From contig JBLKOM010000006.1 in NCBI GenBank assembly GCA_047602755.1, positions 84,458 through 148,457 of the forward strand: a stretch of 64,000 bases of DNA. The letters are read 5' to 3'. The notes under the pieces were generated by a model. That model made no database searches. It was not told the DNA's origin and saw only the letters and a program-made list of their open reading frames with translations. Positions 18,363 to 27,503 of the stretch are shown here, one piece after another. Numbering within the stretch: the stretch's first letter is position 1; the number at the start of each line of letters is the position of its first letter. Made by a program: the position numbers and the translations under genes. The stretch comes from JACJVV01 sp047602755. Lineage in GTDB: Archaea > Nanobdellota > Nanobdellia > Woesearchaeales > JACJVV01.

Positions 18363-19330
18363 TTCCAACGTTTCATCAAATTTGCTTCTATTTCTGGCCA
18401 ACGTATTCCACTATAAGCAAGCCCAGACATAAGTGAATATATAACATCTAATGATTCATTAACTAAAGCTTGTGGCATAATATTTCCTCTTACAAGTTCT
18501 TGAACCCATTCTGCAGATTCACTTCCAAACTTTTTTACAATCTCATTTAAATCACTCAAAAGTTTAGATGTATAACTATTGGTTGGATTATCCCTACGTG
18601 ATTCAATACGACTATATTCATATTGCCATGGATTTGATGGAGAAGATTTCCCAATTAAAACAATATCACTAAATCTAAATTTTCTTACTTCTTTTAATGA
18701 ATTTTGTTTCATTGTTGAACCACCATATAAAATTTCAACACAACAATCATTTGTTCCATTGCTTACTGTAAATTCAGTATCACCGGCATAAGTTGTAATG
18801 CTAAAATTCTTTCCTTCCAATAGTGGATCTGTTTTAAGATATCTTTCAGATATTGTCATATACTTGACATTCAAAGCTACTTTTGCATCTTTTGGGATAT
18901 CACTAGCATTACCTGTTGAATTCATTAAACAAAGCATTGGACGAAGATACATTGCGTTAGGATCAAACCAATCATAGGTGTTAAGTACAGTAAGTTCTGG
19001 CTTTAAATCCATAAATGTACTCTTTGTCATAAATTCATCAAAAAGGTCGTCGCCAGTCATACCATATGCAAGATTACCTTTATTATTTTCATCTAGAACA
19101 CGTTGAGGAATATCTTCTCCACGTGCTAAGATTATTTCAAGATCATCTTGATTAACTGAGATTACACCTTTTTGCAGTGTATCCACAAATTCAGGCCTAA
19201 TACCAGCATCAGGAAGAATACTTCGTACATATTCATTTAATCCTGAATTTTTTGGTATAAATAATGTTTTTTTTCCTTCATCCATAAACTGAAATATATT
19301 TTCTCTATACATTAAACTTTCTTGTTGCAT
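18359..19330 (-). CDS. hisG: ATP phosphoribosyltransferase, divergent
   Basis: HisG couples ATP and PRPP, the first step of histidine synthesis. The match is divergent but follows the family order: an IPKNSGLNEYVRSILPDAGI segment in place of the usual N-terminal PKG motif; RGEDIPQRVL... then GMTGDDLF; KVALNVKY; and the PRPP loop region VEILYGGSTMKQNSLKEV, where TG-x-TL would be usual. The protein is ~323 residues, closer to long-form HisG. I choose the ATG at 19330 because GGAGGTAAATAAAATG gives a ribosome-binding site; the ATG at 19345 would overlap hisA-hisI. Active-site changes make full activity uncertain. Confidence 0.72.
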   Translation of the reverse strand: MQQESLMYRENIFQFMDEGKKTLFIPKNSGLNEYVRSILPDAGIRPEFVDTLQKGVISVNQDDLEIILARGEDIPQRVLDENNKGNLAYGMTGDDLFDEFMTKSTFMDLKPELTVLNTYDWFDPNAMYLRPMLCLMNSTGNASDIPKDAKVALNVKYMTISERYLKTDPLLEGKNFSITTYAGDTEFTVSNGTNDCCVEILYGGSTMKQNSLKEVRKFRFSDIVLIGKSSPSNPWQYEYSRIESRRDNPTNSYTSKLLSDLNEIVKKFGSESAEWVQELVRGNIMPQALVNESLDVIYSLMSGLAYSGIRWPEIEANLMKRWK

Positions 19331-19331
19331 T

Positions 19332-20405
19332 TTATTTACCTCCATAAACTTTTTTTGGGTCTATTAATCTTTGTTGCACTGTTTGAAATTTACCGTTAAT
19401 CATTTTATCAAAAAAACAAGTTTTATATCCTTCGTGACAAGCAAATGGTTTTTCTTGAGTCACTTTAATCAATAAAGTATCATCATAACAATTACGAAAT
19501 ATTTCAGAGACATATTCAAATTTCCCGGAAGATTCTCCTACTTGTATTTCTCGTTCTTGAGATACACTATATCGCCAAAGTTTTCCAGTATCTAATGATT
19601 TTTGCAAAGTACCACGGTTTTGAGTACACAAGTAAAGAACATCACCATCAACATTTTGAATTATCGCAGGAATTGTTCCTCTACCTTTGACAAAATCTAA
19701 TTGATTTGCATTAACTACTTCATCTATTGATATCTTACCTGTATAAAATGCCATCCCAATTACTGAATTTAATCCTAAATATTCTAGTTGGTAAATATCA
19801 GACATTCTAGTAATACCACCTGCTGCTGTAAGTTCTAGTGAGGACATCTCACGTAATTTCTTAAATAAATTCATGTCAGTACCTTGCAACATTCCTTCTT
19901 TATCAACATATGTACATTGAAGTTCAGAACAAAATTCTTCTAATTCAGGCACTACAAATGAAAGATCTGCATTAAGTGTATTCTGCCAGCCATTAATGGC
20001 GATATTTCCTTGCTTTATATCTAAAGCAGAAATTAACTTTTTTCTTCCAATTGCTTGACTAGTTTTTTTTAAAAAAGAATAATTTAAGAAAAAAAACTTA
20101 TCAAAACAAGAATTTCCTGCAATCACTTTTTTAGCGCCTAAATCTATTAATTCTTTTGCCTTATCAGCAGTTCTTACTCCTCCACCTACTCTTGCATCAA
20201 CAATCTTTACAAGATCTTTTATGATATCATAATTATTACCATTACCTTTTGCGGCATTCAAATCTATAACATTAATGGTAAGATTATTTTCTGCAAACAG
20301 TTCAGCCATTTCTTGATAAGTCTTTGCTATTTCAATCCCTTTTTCCTTGCCTTGTACAAGTTGAACAACTTCACCATCTTGTAAATCAATACATGGATAT
20401 ATCAT
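19332..20405 (-). CDS. hisA-hisI: HisA-HisI fusion: ProFAR isomerase plus phosphoribosyl-AMP cyclohydrolase
   Basis: One 357-residue chain carries two histidine enzymes. Residues 1-~235 are a HisA TIM barrel: PCIDLQDGEVVQL, RVGGGVRT, SALDIKQGNIAINGW and AAGGITRMSDI all match, with the catalytic Asp residues kept. Residues ~238-357 are a HisI cyclohydrolase: the three zinc-binding Cys survive (FRNC, PFACHEG, KTCFF). However, the usual DCDGD magnesium motif reads NCYDD, losing two Asp ligands. HisI acts just before HisA, so the fusion links consecutive steps; HisI is more often fused to HisE. GGAGGTAAATAAAATG precedes the start. Confidence 0.88.
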   Translation of the reverse strand: MIYPCIDLQDGEVVQLVQGKEKGIEIAKTYQEMAELFAENNLTINVIDLNAAKGNGNNYDIIKDLVKIVDARVGGGVRTADKAKELIDLGAKKVIAGNSCFDKFFFLNYSFLKKTSQAIGRKKLISALDIKQGNIAINGWQNTLNADLSFVVPELEEFCSELQCTYVDKEGMLQGTDMNLFKKLREMSSLELTAAGGITRMSDIYQLEYLGLNSVIGMAFYTGKISIDEVVNANQLDFVKGRGTIPAIIQNVDGDVLYLCTQNRGTLQKSLDTGKLWRYSVSQEREIQVGESSGKFEYVSEIFRNCYDDTLLIKVTQEKPFACHEGYKTCFFDKMINGKFQTVQQRLIDPKKVYGGK

Positions 20406-20410
20406 TTTAT

Positions 20411-21013
20411 TTACCTCCGTTTACTGAGATATAACTCAGCTTCACGAAATGCAATATCTACAGCTTGCTTTGCACTATCTGCACCAAATATTATCATTCT
20501 TTTTCTATCGTCAAAGTATTGGTCTGCTAGTTTTTCTGACCATCCGCCCGTATTACGCATTGCAATCATTGGAATATTTGCTTGATATGCAACAGCTAAT
20601 TCAGTTAAAGTACCAGATCCACCACTCACAGAGATAACAGCATCACAACCAAGAACAAGTACTGATTCACGAGGTCCACCTCTTTCAGCACCACAAGGAA
20701 TAATTATATCTGCATTTTTTTCATATATATCTTTTCCTTTCCCATATGTGACACCAACAGTCAAGCCACCATATTTTCTTGCACCTCTGCAAGCAGCAGT
20801 GGATAAACTATCATAATCTTTCTCAGCTCCAAAAAATAATATTCCACCACGTTTTGCAATCTCTTCACCTAGTTCTTCTGCAATTTCTTCTAACTTTTTT
20901 GCATAATTTAAGTCAGCGGCAGAACCCATTACTCCTATTTGGAATCTGCGTTGTTTTTCATCTGGTAATTTTGTAACTGATTCAATATTTTTTAGTTGAT
21001 TTTCATTTTTCAT
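20411..21013 (-). CDS. LOG family protein (putative nucleotide phosphoribohydrolase)
   Basis: The 200-residue Rossmann-like protein has GVMGSAADLNYA near residue 28, ERGGPRESVLVLGCDAVI, and SGGSGTLTELAVAYQ, the LOG signature PGGxGTxxE with Ser for Pro. LOG enzymes cut nucleoside monophosphates to base plus ribose 5-phosphate; many prokaryotic members were once called lysine decarboxylases. Its place inside a his operon, six bases before hisA-hisI, is notable because histidine synthesis uses ATP/AMP-derived phosphoribosyl nucleotides. A role there is inference. GAGGT precedes the ATG. Confidence 0.82.
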   Translation of the reverse strand: MKNENQLKNIESVTKLPDEKQRRFQIGVMGSAADLNYAKKLEEIAEELGEEIAKRGGILFFGAEKDYDSLSTAACRGARKYGGLTVGVTYGKGKDIYEKNADIIIPCGAERGGPRESVLVLGCDAVISVSGGSGTLTELAVAYQANIPMIAMRNTGGWSEKLADQYFDDRKRMIIFGADSAKQAVDIAFREAELYLSKRR

Positions 21014-21015
21014 TT

Positions 21016-21246
21016 TTAGTACCTCATACCACTAGAATCCAGAACTATATATTCTGGTTCTATCAATGGCAATTTTTTAACACCAAAATCATTGGACAAA
21101 TCTTGATTCTTTTCTTGTGCATACTTAATTGCATCTTGAACATCTTGAAATAAATCTTGAATACACACATATGGTTTTTGTTGAGGATAAGAGTCCCACA
21201 ATACAACACCAAATTGTCCTTTTGGTATTTTTTCTTCAATTCCCAT
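21016..21246 (-). CDS. Small hypothetical protein, first gene of the his operon
   Basis: The 76-residue product is acidic and soluble (GIEEKIPKGQFGVVLWD..., DVQDAIKYAQEKNQ...). It has no motif I recognise and does not look like HisE, whose MazG-type helices are absent. It is two bases from the LOG gene and uses a CTGGAGAA ribosome-binding site. It probably starts the five-gene operon; the leader before it contains a duplicated GATAGC. Confidence 0.6.
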   Translation of the reverse strand: MGIEEKIPKGQFGVVLWDSYPQQKPYVCIQDLFQDVQDAIKYAQEKNQDLSNDFGVKKLPLIEPEYIVLDSSGMRY

Positions 21247-21603
21247 TTTTATTCTCCAGACAGCTATCGCTATCTTTTTGTTTTAGTTTTTTTTAATTTC
21301 AATTTTTAATTTGAAAAATAAATTTAGTATGCAAAAATATTTTTAAGAATATTTTTTACATTGCTTATCTAGAACAATTATAATTTACGGCGCTACCCAT
21401 GAAATTTAATTAAATAAAATAAATTAGAATAACTGATTAGTTTATTTTGAAAGAATAAATAAGCTAAAAATATTGGCAATTGGAATAATAAATATGATAA
21501 TAGTAATAATAATTTGAATTTTTTTGCATTAGAGTTGAAACTAGAAAAATTAATTTTACCGACAGTGAATATAATCAACTCGTTTCATAGTAATAATTAG
21601 AAA
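21247..21603. other. 357-bp spacer upstream of the his operon
   Basis: This is an AT-rich region with the his-operon leader at its left. The leader has CTTAAAAATATT-type promoter candidates (~21340) and the GATAGC repeat next to the ribosome-binding site (~21258-21275). A TTTTACCGAC motif is at ~21555. A 61-codon hydrophobic ORF at 21393-21578 has no ribosome-binding site and I reject it. I see no tRNA or clear RNA gene. Confidence 0.4.
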
Positions 21604-22734
21604 TCATAATGAGTATAAAAACTTTTTGATTTTTTTAATATCATATTCTTTTTTGTAATTCATACTAAGTTTTATTGATTTTTTTCTATCAATAATATTT
21701 AATCTTGATAAAAATTCTAAAAATTGGGTAACATTTCCAGGTAATTCAACTAACTTTACTCTTTCAAAATCTATTAATACTGGTTTATCTTTTCTAATAA
21801 TTATATGCTTTAATGGTCTTACCATCTCTTTCTTTTCAATCTTTAACTTATCCATAATATACATCTGATCAAGAAGTAAAAGAATTATTTTTTTTATCTT
21901 TTTTTCATTAAATGATTTAATATAATCACCTATTAAAATACCATCAATATATTCCATTACTATCATGTCTTCATCATAGAAATATAACTTTGGGCCTATA
22001 TTATATTTATTTAACTTTTTCAACCAATTTCCTTCATTTATAATTGTGTTAAGTGCTTGACTTTTTGAATTCTTTATTTTTATTACAATATTTTTATTTT
22101 TAAATTTTGCTTTATAGACAATTCCTCTTTTCCCTTTAGACAAATAATAAGAATTATGAATATTTTTTCTATTTAGTTTTTTTAATAATGAAGATTTAGT
22201 TATTTTATAACAGTATAATACTTCCATCATAATACTTTTTTTGTCTAATAACTTAAAATCAAGTAAATAATTGGATATAAGTTGGTCAACAACATCTTTT
22301 TTTGTTAAAGAAGAAAACAATAATAATATAAAACCATTTTCAGTAAGATAATAATTGACTTCTGATAAAAATCTTTCAATAATTTCATACCCCTTTTTTC
22401 CTCCAGTTGTATAAAGCTTCATATTCTTAGGATCTTTTGCATCTGGAAGATATGGTGGATTGAATATTATAACATCATATTTTTGTTTTTTAATATTACT
22501 AAATAAGTCGCTCTGCTTAAATTTAGCACTATTACAGTATTCTGATTTTTTGCAATATTCAATGGCATTTGAATTAATATCGACTCCTAAAACAGATTTT
22601 GTTTTTTTCAATGCTGTTTCACATTGAATTCCTGAACCACATCCAATATCAAGAACTTTATAATTAGGTTTAATTAATTTTTCAACATATTTTGAAAGAA
22701 GATAACTATCCTCATCAGATTCATATATATCCAT
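21604..22734 (-). CDS. Fusion of HemK/PrmC-like methyltransferase and protein-kinase-like domain
   Basis: Residues 1-~185 are a class I methyltransferase of the HemK/archaeal Mtq2 type: YESDEDSYLLSKYV, the SAM motif VLDIGCGSGIQ (~27-37) and the substrate-amide motif NPPYLPDA (~92-99). NPPY enzymes of this group methylate the Gln of release-factor GGQ motifs. Residues ~195-376 resemble small archaeal kinase-like proteins (COG2112 type): a glycine-loop-like SKGKRGIVYKA, Lys in IVIKIKN, VMEYIDG and VLIDFERV as the metal-binding region. A catalytic HxD is not obvious. The single gene has a TATA-like box ~30 bases before the ATG. The fusion is unusual in my knowledge. Confidence 0.8.
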   Translation of the reverse strand: MDIYESDEDSYLLSKYVEKLIKPNYKVLDIGCGSGIQCETALKKTKSVLGVDINSNAIEYCKKSEYCNSAKFKQSDLFSNIKKQKYDVIIFNPPYLPDAKDPKNMKLYTTGGKKGYEIIERFLSEVNYYLTENGFILLLFSSLTKKDVVDQLISNYLLDFKLLDKKSIMMEVLYCYKITKSSLLKKLNRKNIHNSYYLSKGKRGIVYKAKFKNKNIVIKIKNSKSQALNTIINEGNWLKKLNKYNIGPKLYFYDEDMIVMEYIDGILIGDYIKSFNEKKIKKIILLLLDQMYIMDKLKIEKKEMVRPLKHIIIRKDKPVLIDFERVKLVELPGNVTQFLEFLSRLNIIDRKKSIKLSMNYKKEYDIKKIKKFLYSL

Positions 22735-22862
22735 ATAAAATATAGTATTATGATTTTGTATATAATATTTTTGGAATCAAGTAACATTAATTTGATTAAA
22801 TGTGATATAAGCATTAGTGATATACAATAAACAATATAAATAATCAATATTACAACAAAAAT

Positions 22863-23615
22863 ATGAAGTATATTGAAAAAACATGGAATTACATAAAGAA
22901 TAATAAGACTAGAACATTTGTCTTAATATTTCTTGAAGTTATTTTTATGATTATAGCACTTAATCTTATACTAACTTATGTTCCACCAATATCAGAAAAT
23001 ATTGAAGAATATTATGAAATACTACAACTTGCTGGACCTGAGCAAGCAATTGATAGATTAACTGAAAGAACTGATGACATAATAAGACTTGAAAAAGAAT
23101 TAAATAAATTATTTCTTAATTTAATATTATACTTAGTCATAGCATTTAATATATTTTTTTTATTATCTATTACTATTATAATTAAAAGTTTAGATAAAAA
23201 ACAGATCTTAAGAATTCTGATTAGCTTAGTATCTACTCAATTAATTATGGTTCTTCTTTTTGATTTAATTGTTGGTATAAAAACAATAACAGTAGATGTA
23301 TTCTCACAATCTAGATTATCACTTTTTATATTTATTCTCATTGGATATGTTATGTATTATCTTATTATGATGGCAGTAATACCAAAAGAGCCTATTTATT
23401 TTATTAAAAAAAGATGGAGTGGCTTTTTTGTAAGGTTTATTGTTGTTAATATACTAGGTATAATGTTATTATTATTTACACAAGTTCCATTATTGATTGA
23501 TAATGCAATAAGTATTATAATAATGATATTATTTCTTGTCATAATATTTATACCTTATCAACCAATATCCAAAATATACCTTGTACAAATATTAAATCAA
23601 AAAATAAGAAAATAA
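22863..23615 (+). CDS. Multi-pass membrane protein
   Basis: The 250-residue protein has about six hydrophobic spans, with one soluble extracytoplasmic-sized loop (about 45-80: SENIEEYYEILQLAGPEQA...). A TATA-like CAATATAAATAAT ~27 bases upstream fits a leaderless start. It converges with the 23624 gene, which also encodes a six-span protein of similar size. The family is unknown. Confidence 0.65.
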   Translation: MKYIEKTWNYIKNNKTRTFVLIFLEVIFMIIALNLILTYVPPISENIEEYYEILQLAGPEQAIDRLTERTDDIIRLEKELNKLFLNLILYLVIAFNIFFLLSITIIIKSLDKKQILRILISLVSTQLIMVLLFDLIVGIKTITVDVFSQSRLSLFIFILIGYVMYYLIMMAVIPKEPIYFIKKRWSGFFVRFIVVNILGIMLLLFTQVPLLIDNAISIIIMILFLVIIFIPYQPISKIYLVQILNQKIRK

Positions 23616-23623
23616 GTTAATTA

Positions 23624-24415
23624 TTATTTACTATTCTCAAAATAATTTTTAAATATAATTCTAGCAATAGTAAGACATGGTACAACAATAAATATTGCAT
23701 AGATTAAAACAAGCACATAATGTATACTTGCAATTAATTCTGCAATCACTGGATGACTTAGTATTATAATAAATAGCAAACATAAAGAATAAACTGGGAA
23801 TAATTTTGTAAATCTTTTTATTGCTACATTAAAAGATAATTTAAAATTTTTTTTTCTGCTCATTAATGAAGATATAATTAAAAAATACATTATTAATATC
23901 ATTATTATCCATATTAAGTACTGTGCTGGAGGTCTGGAAAAATCAGAACCTGGTGTTGTATAACTTATAAAATAAAAATATATAGATAATAATTCAACGA
24001 TAGCCAACATTAATAGCCATGGGATAGAGATAATAAAAAAATTTTTTAGATATTTTGAAAGACCTTCAAAAGAAATATGTTTAATATTATAAGAGATGTA
24101 ATTTGTAGTTCCAATTAAGATACTGAATATAAAATATATACTTATAAACATCATTATAACTAATATAAGTACCATCAATAAATATTGAGAGGTTAAAGGA
24201 TTAAATATTATTGAGAATAATGTTGGAGCTTGATTAATGCCTTGTCCAGACATAGCAATAATACCAACTGCATCAAGGTATTCTTGAATTTTAAATAAGT
24301 AAGCTGATGATATAAAACCAAATAATAATATAAAAAGAGTGTCAATCATTACTGAATTAAAAAAATTAAGTTTATGTGAAAATGCTATTTTTAACGAATG
24401 TTTTATTTTTTCCAT
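23624..24415 (-). CDS. Multi-pass membrane protein
   Basis: The 263-residue protein has about six spans and ends in a short basic/acidic tail (NYFENSK). It is the third gene of a tight minus-strand operon (25749 to 23624) with a DsbA-like protein and another membrane protein. The resemblance to the 22863 and 25048 products is general (size and topology); I recognise no family. Confidence 0.65.
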   Translation of the reverse strand: MEKIKHSLKIAFSHKLNFFNSVMIDTLFILLFGFISSAYLFKIQEYLDAVGIIAMSGQGINQAPTLFSIIFNPLTSQYLLMVLILVIMMFISIYFIFSILIGTTNYISYNIKHISFEGLSKYLKNFFIISIPWLLMLAIVELLSIYFYFISYTTPGSDFSRPPAQYLIWIIMILIMYFLIISSLMSRKKNFKLSFNVAIKRFTKLFPVYSLCLLFIIILSHPVIAELIASIHYVLVLIYAIFIVVPCLTIARIIFKNYFENSK

Positions 24416-24418
24416 TAG

Positions 24419-25051
24419 TTATTCTCTTTTTTCTCGTTTTAATAACTCATCATATATCTCAAAAGTATTTACACCTTCAAGTTTTATACCATTCACAAAT
24501 GTTGTAGGAGTTCCACGAACACCAATATTTGAAGCATGAATACTATCTATTTGAATACTAGACTGAATAGATTGGTTACCCATACATTGATTAAATCTAT
24601 TCATATCAGTACCAATCATTTCAATATAACCCATTGCATTATCAACTGTAAATTGTGCTGAAAAGAAGAAAGATGCAAGTTCATAACCAAGACCTTGTTC
24701 GTTTGTACATTCAAATGCCATTGCAGAGAAAATATCTTTATCATCTTGGAAATCAACTAAGTGTTTTACTAAAAAATTTACATCAGGATGCGTTACCATA
24801 AGATTCTTAACAATATGATGATGCTCAAGACTAAAAGGGCAACTAAAACTAATAAAATATACAAAAGTAATATTTGAATCAGGGTTTGAGCCTCTATACG
24901 CATCATCAAAAACAAGTTTATTGTGTAATGAAGTATCCAATGAATCAATACTTGGATAATCAACAATAAAAAGAATTTCTAAAAAAGAAGCAATAGCAAC
25001 TACTAGAAATAAAATTGCTCCTAAAATTAGTAAATAATTTTTATCTTTCAT
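24419..25051 (-). CDS. Membrane-anchored DsbA/thioredoxin-like protein with a single active-site Cys
   Basis: An N-terminal anchor (YLLILGAILFLVVAIASFLEILFIV) is followed by a thioredoxin fold of the DsbA/Thioredoxin_4 type. The redox motif is CPFS (in SFSCPFSLEHH) rather than CxxC, and the cis-Pro loop is RGTPTTFVNG. The second Cys is lost. The protein may be an isomerase/monothiol enzyme or use another Cys (Cys in FECTNEQ or QCMGN). It probably sits outside the membrane. Four bases separate it from the downstream membrane gene and it overlaps the upstream one by 4 bases. Confidence 0.8.
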   Translation of the reverse strand: MKDKNYLLILGAILFLVVAIASFLEILFIVDYPSIDSLDTSLHNKLVFDDAYRGSNPDSNITFVYFISFSCPFSLEHHHIVKNLMVTHPDVNFLVKHLVDFQDDKDIFSAMAFECTNEQGLGYELASFFFSAQFTVDNAMGYIEMIGTDMNRFNQCMGNQSIQSSIQIDSIHASNIGVRGTPTTFVNGIKLEGVNTFEIYDELLKREKRE

Positions 25052-25749
25052 TTTTTGAATACTATCATTTTATTTAATGTTAGCCAACAAGCTAGTGTTA
25101 AAAATATAATAATAGAATTTAATGTTTCATAAATATAATATGCCTCATGTGTTGTACTAAAGATCTTAAAAAATAATAATATTATGTTTGATAATAGATA
25201 AGCGACTAAAACTATTAAAAAATTTGAACCAATAATTATTAACAATTTTTTTTTAATATCTTTAAAACCTTTCCATAAACTAAACCAGAATTTTTTATTG
25301 GTATAAGGTTGATAATTTAGAAAAGATAAATAACCTAAAAGAAATAAGAAAACAACTAAACCAATTCTTAAATAAGGTTGAGAAGTTTCAATAAATACAT
25401 TGTTAATAATCCAAGTAGGTAATACAGCAAGCAAAAAAAGAATAATAAATATCACTAAAAATGCAAGGCCATGTTTCCATAAAATAGTTATAAAAGATTT
25501 TTCTATATTAATAATTCGAAGAAAAAAATACTTTAAAATTGAATAAGCAAAAAAAATACCTAAAAAAATAATTATTGTGATATTAAAAGCTGAACTCATA
25601 CTAATTATTCTACTAGATGCAGATTCAGCAAAATTTCCTATTTGAAGTACTATTAACAAGAATATTATATCTAATCCATATGTAAAATAAAACTTTTTAT
25701 CTTTGAAATTTTTAAATACAGTTAATAATTGTTTAAAATAAGTTATCAT
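25048..25749 (-). CDS. Multi-pass membrane protein, first gene of DsbA-like operon
   Basis: The 233-residue protein has about six spans and a short basic N-terminus. TATTTATAAAG lies ~26 bases before the ATG, so it is probably leaderless. It overlaps the DsbA-like gene by 4 bases (ATGA). The three-gene set may form an envelope protein-folding or transport unit; this is inference from context. Confidence 0.65.
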   Translation of the reverse strand: MITYFKQLLTVFKNFKDKKFYFTYGLDIIFLLIVLQIGNFAESASSRIISMSSAFNITIIIFLGIFFAYSILKYFFLRIINIEKSFITILWKHGLAFLVIFIILFLLAVLPTWIINNVFIETSQPYLRIGLVVFLFLLGYLSFLNYQPYTNKKFWFSLWKGFKDIKKKLLIIIGSNFLIVLVAYLLSNIILLFFKIFSTTHEAYYIYETLNSIIIFLTLACWLTLNKMIVFKK

Positions 25750-25904
25750 ACAAATAAATTAGAATAAATGCTTTATAAATATTGTTAATAACGATGAAAT
25801 CCTTATAAAATAAGAAAAATTTAATTTATTTCAAATTTAACTATTAAATAATAGACAAAAATACTTAAATAAAGACATTATAAAAACATTAAAAAGAGGT
25901 AAAT

Positions 25905-26612
25905 ATGAAAGATTCTACATTAAAAAAAATAAAAAAGCAACCAATAGTTATCGAGGGATTTCCTGGATTTGGACTTGTGAGTAGTATTGTTACTGAATTT
26001 TTAATAAGTCATTTATCATGTGAAAAGATAGATGAACATTATTTTGATGAACTCCCAGCAAATATAGCAATTCATGAGGGAAAATTGGTTGAACCAATAG
26101 GAATTTATTATAATGAAAGATTTAATGTTGTTATTATTCATTCAATCATTGCAGGAAATGGTATTGAATGGAAAGCTGCAGATTTTGTAATAGATTTGTG
26201 TAATAAAGTAAAAGCAAAAGAATTAATTTCTATTGAAGGAGTAGGTAGTGGAGAGGAATCAAAAGGAAGAACCTTCTTTTTTACTACAGATAATAAAAAA
26301 AGTGAAGAATTAAAATTATTAGGGTTAAAACCTATGAAAGAAGGAATAATAATGGGTGTTACGTCTGCATTATTACTAAAAAAGAATTTACCAATGACAT
26401 GCATATTTGGAGAGGCAAATAGTGAAATCCCAGACAATAATGCTGCAGCAAAAATAGTTGAAATATTAGACGACATAATTGGGTTTAATGTTGATCCAAA
26501 ACCATTAAGACAAAGTGCAAAATTATTTGAAGAAAAATATAGAGCAATATTTGAACAAATGGGTAATGCTACCAAAGAAAAAGATAAAAAAACATTAAGC
26601 TATGTAGGATAA
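25905..26612 (+). CDS. PAC2 family protein (proteasome-assembly-chaperone-like)
   Basis: The 235-residue protein matches the archaeal PAC2/DUF75 family: an N-terminal IVIEGFPGFGLVSSIV, then PANIAIHEGKL, and the middle GVGSGEE and GVTSALLL segments. Eukaryotic PAC2 helps assemble proteasomes; the archaeal role is not settled. A GAGGT ribosome-binding site lies before the ATG. The gene stands alone, followed by a long gene-free region. Confidence 0.85.
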   Translation: MKDSTLKKIKKQPIVIEGFPGFGLVSSIVTEFLISHLSCEKIDEHYFDELPANIAIHEGKLVEPIGIYYNERFNVVIIHSIIAGNGIEWKAADFVIDLCNKVKAKELISIEGVGSGEESKGRTFFFTTDNKKSEELKLLGLKPMKEGIIMGVTSALLLKKNLPMTCIFGEANSEIPDNNAAAKIVEILDDIIGFNVDPKPLRQSAKLFEEKYRAIFEQMGNATKEKDKKTLSYVG

Positions 26613-27269
26613 GACCAGTTTCTTTGTTTATAATAATATATACCTAACATACTAATTTCTTAACTAACTAATTAGATTAAGCATAAAAAAATATAAATTC
26701 TCACTTTTTGGAATAATCACCTTATTTTAATTAAAAAAAACACAAAATATACAAAAAAGTATACTGATTTAATGGTGCCTAAATTTCAAGACATAATAAT
26801 CTAGTAAACATATACATAAATAGCTAAATTATTGATATAAATGTCTCACTTTTATCATTATTTTTCTTGGATCATTCCAATAATTACAGAAAAATAAGGT
26901 ATTATTACGCTTATAACTAAAAATATATTGAAATATTTATAGTTTGAATAGGATAATTAAAAAATACGCCAGTTTTTAATAAAAAGGCCAGATTATTTTA
27001 GTAAATACGATATCTAAATAAAAACCGAAATATATATTGATTAAAATGGATTAGTTGTTAAAGATAAATTTGAAAATTCTAGCTAATACTAGTATCATTC
27101 TAACTAATAGTATGTGATTTTCGCAGAATATTATTTAGTATTTTATTTCTTTCACTTTATTGACTTATATTCAAATAATATAACTATTTATTTTCAATAT
27201 TTAAATTAAAGAGCATGTCAAATCAGAAAAAAATAACCCCAAAAAATACTAATTCTAAATGCTATTATC

Positions 27270-27291
27270 CCAGAATATAACTCTCACTTTT
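27270..27291 (-). repeat. Inverted copy of the iteron core
   Basis: The complement of this 22-bp stretch begins AAAAGTGAGAG and ends ATATTCTGG. It is identical to the first unit of the array at 31266. It lies ~4 kb away and in the opposite orientation, so the two copies bracket the HTH gene cluster. Confidence 0.65.
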
Positions 27292-27470
27292 AGCAAAAAC
27301 AAATTATATTCAAATATTTATTTTAAATATTTAAAAATATTATCAAAAATATGTTTTATAAGATATAAGATTCAAAAATTATAAAATAATATGTATTTTA
27401 GATAAATTATAAATTATTATTATTTATAAGATGATATCATTTAAATAAATATATATTGAATAACATAAAT

Positions 27471-27480
27471 ATTTATATAT
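27471..27480 (+). promoter_or_regulatory. TATA box of the CheY-like gene
   Basis: ATTTATATAT is centred 28 bases before the ATG at 27504. This supports a leaderless start there, rather than the ATG at 27456, which lies upstream of this box. Confidence 0.55.
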
Positions 27481-27503
27481 TTAACCATTTAATAATAGTT
27501 AAA

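Larger units (their letters stand above)
26613..27503. other. ~890-bp gene-free region with inverted iteron-like motifs
   Basis: No convincing gene. The complement of AGTGAGA (TCTCACT) occurs near 26698, 26847 and 27281. The last lies in a 22-bp segment (27270-27291) identical, in reverse, to the core of the iteron array at 31270-31292. AATAAGGTGATTATT-like sequences also recur. The region ends in the promoter of the CheY-like gene. It looks like cis-acting, protein-binding DNA rather than decayed coding sequence. Confidence 0.5.

Noticed and set aside
21393..21578. 61-codon hydrophobic ORF in the his-operon spacer
   Set aside because: No ribosome-binding site or promoter, and AT-rich composition readily gives such Phe/Leu-rich frames.
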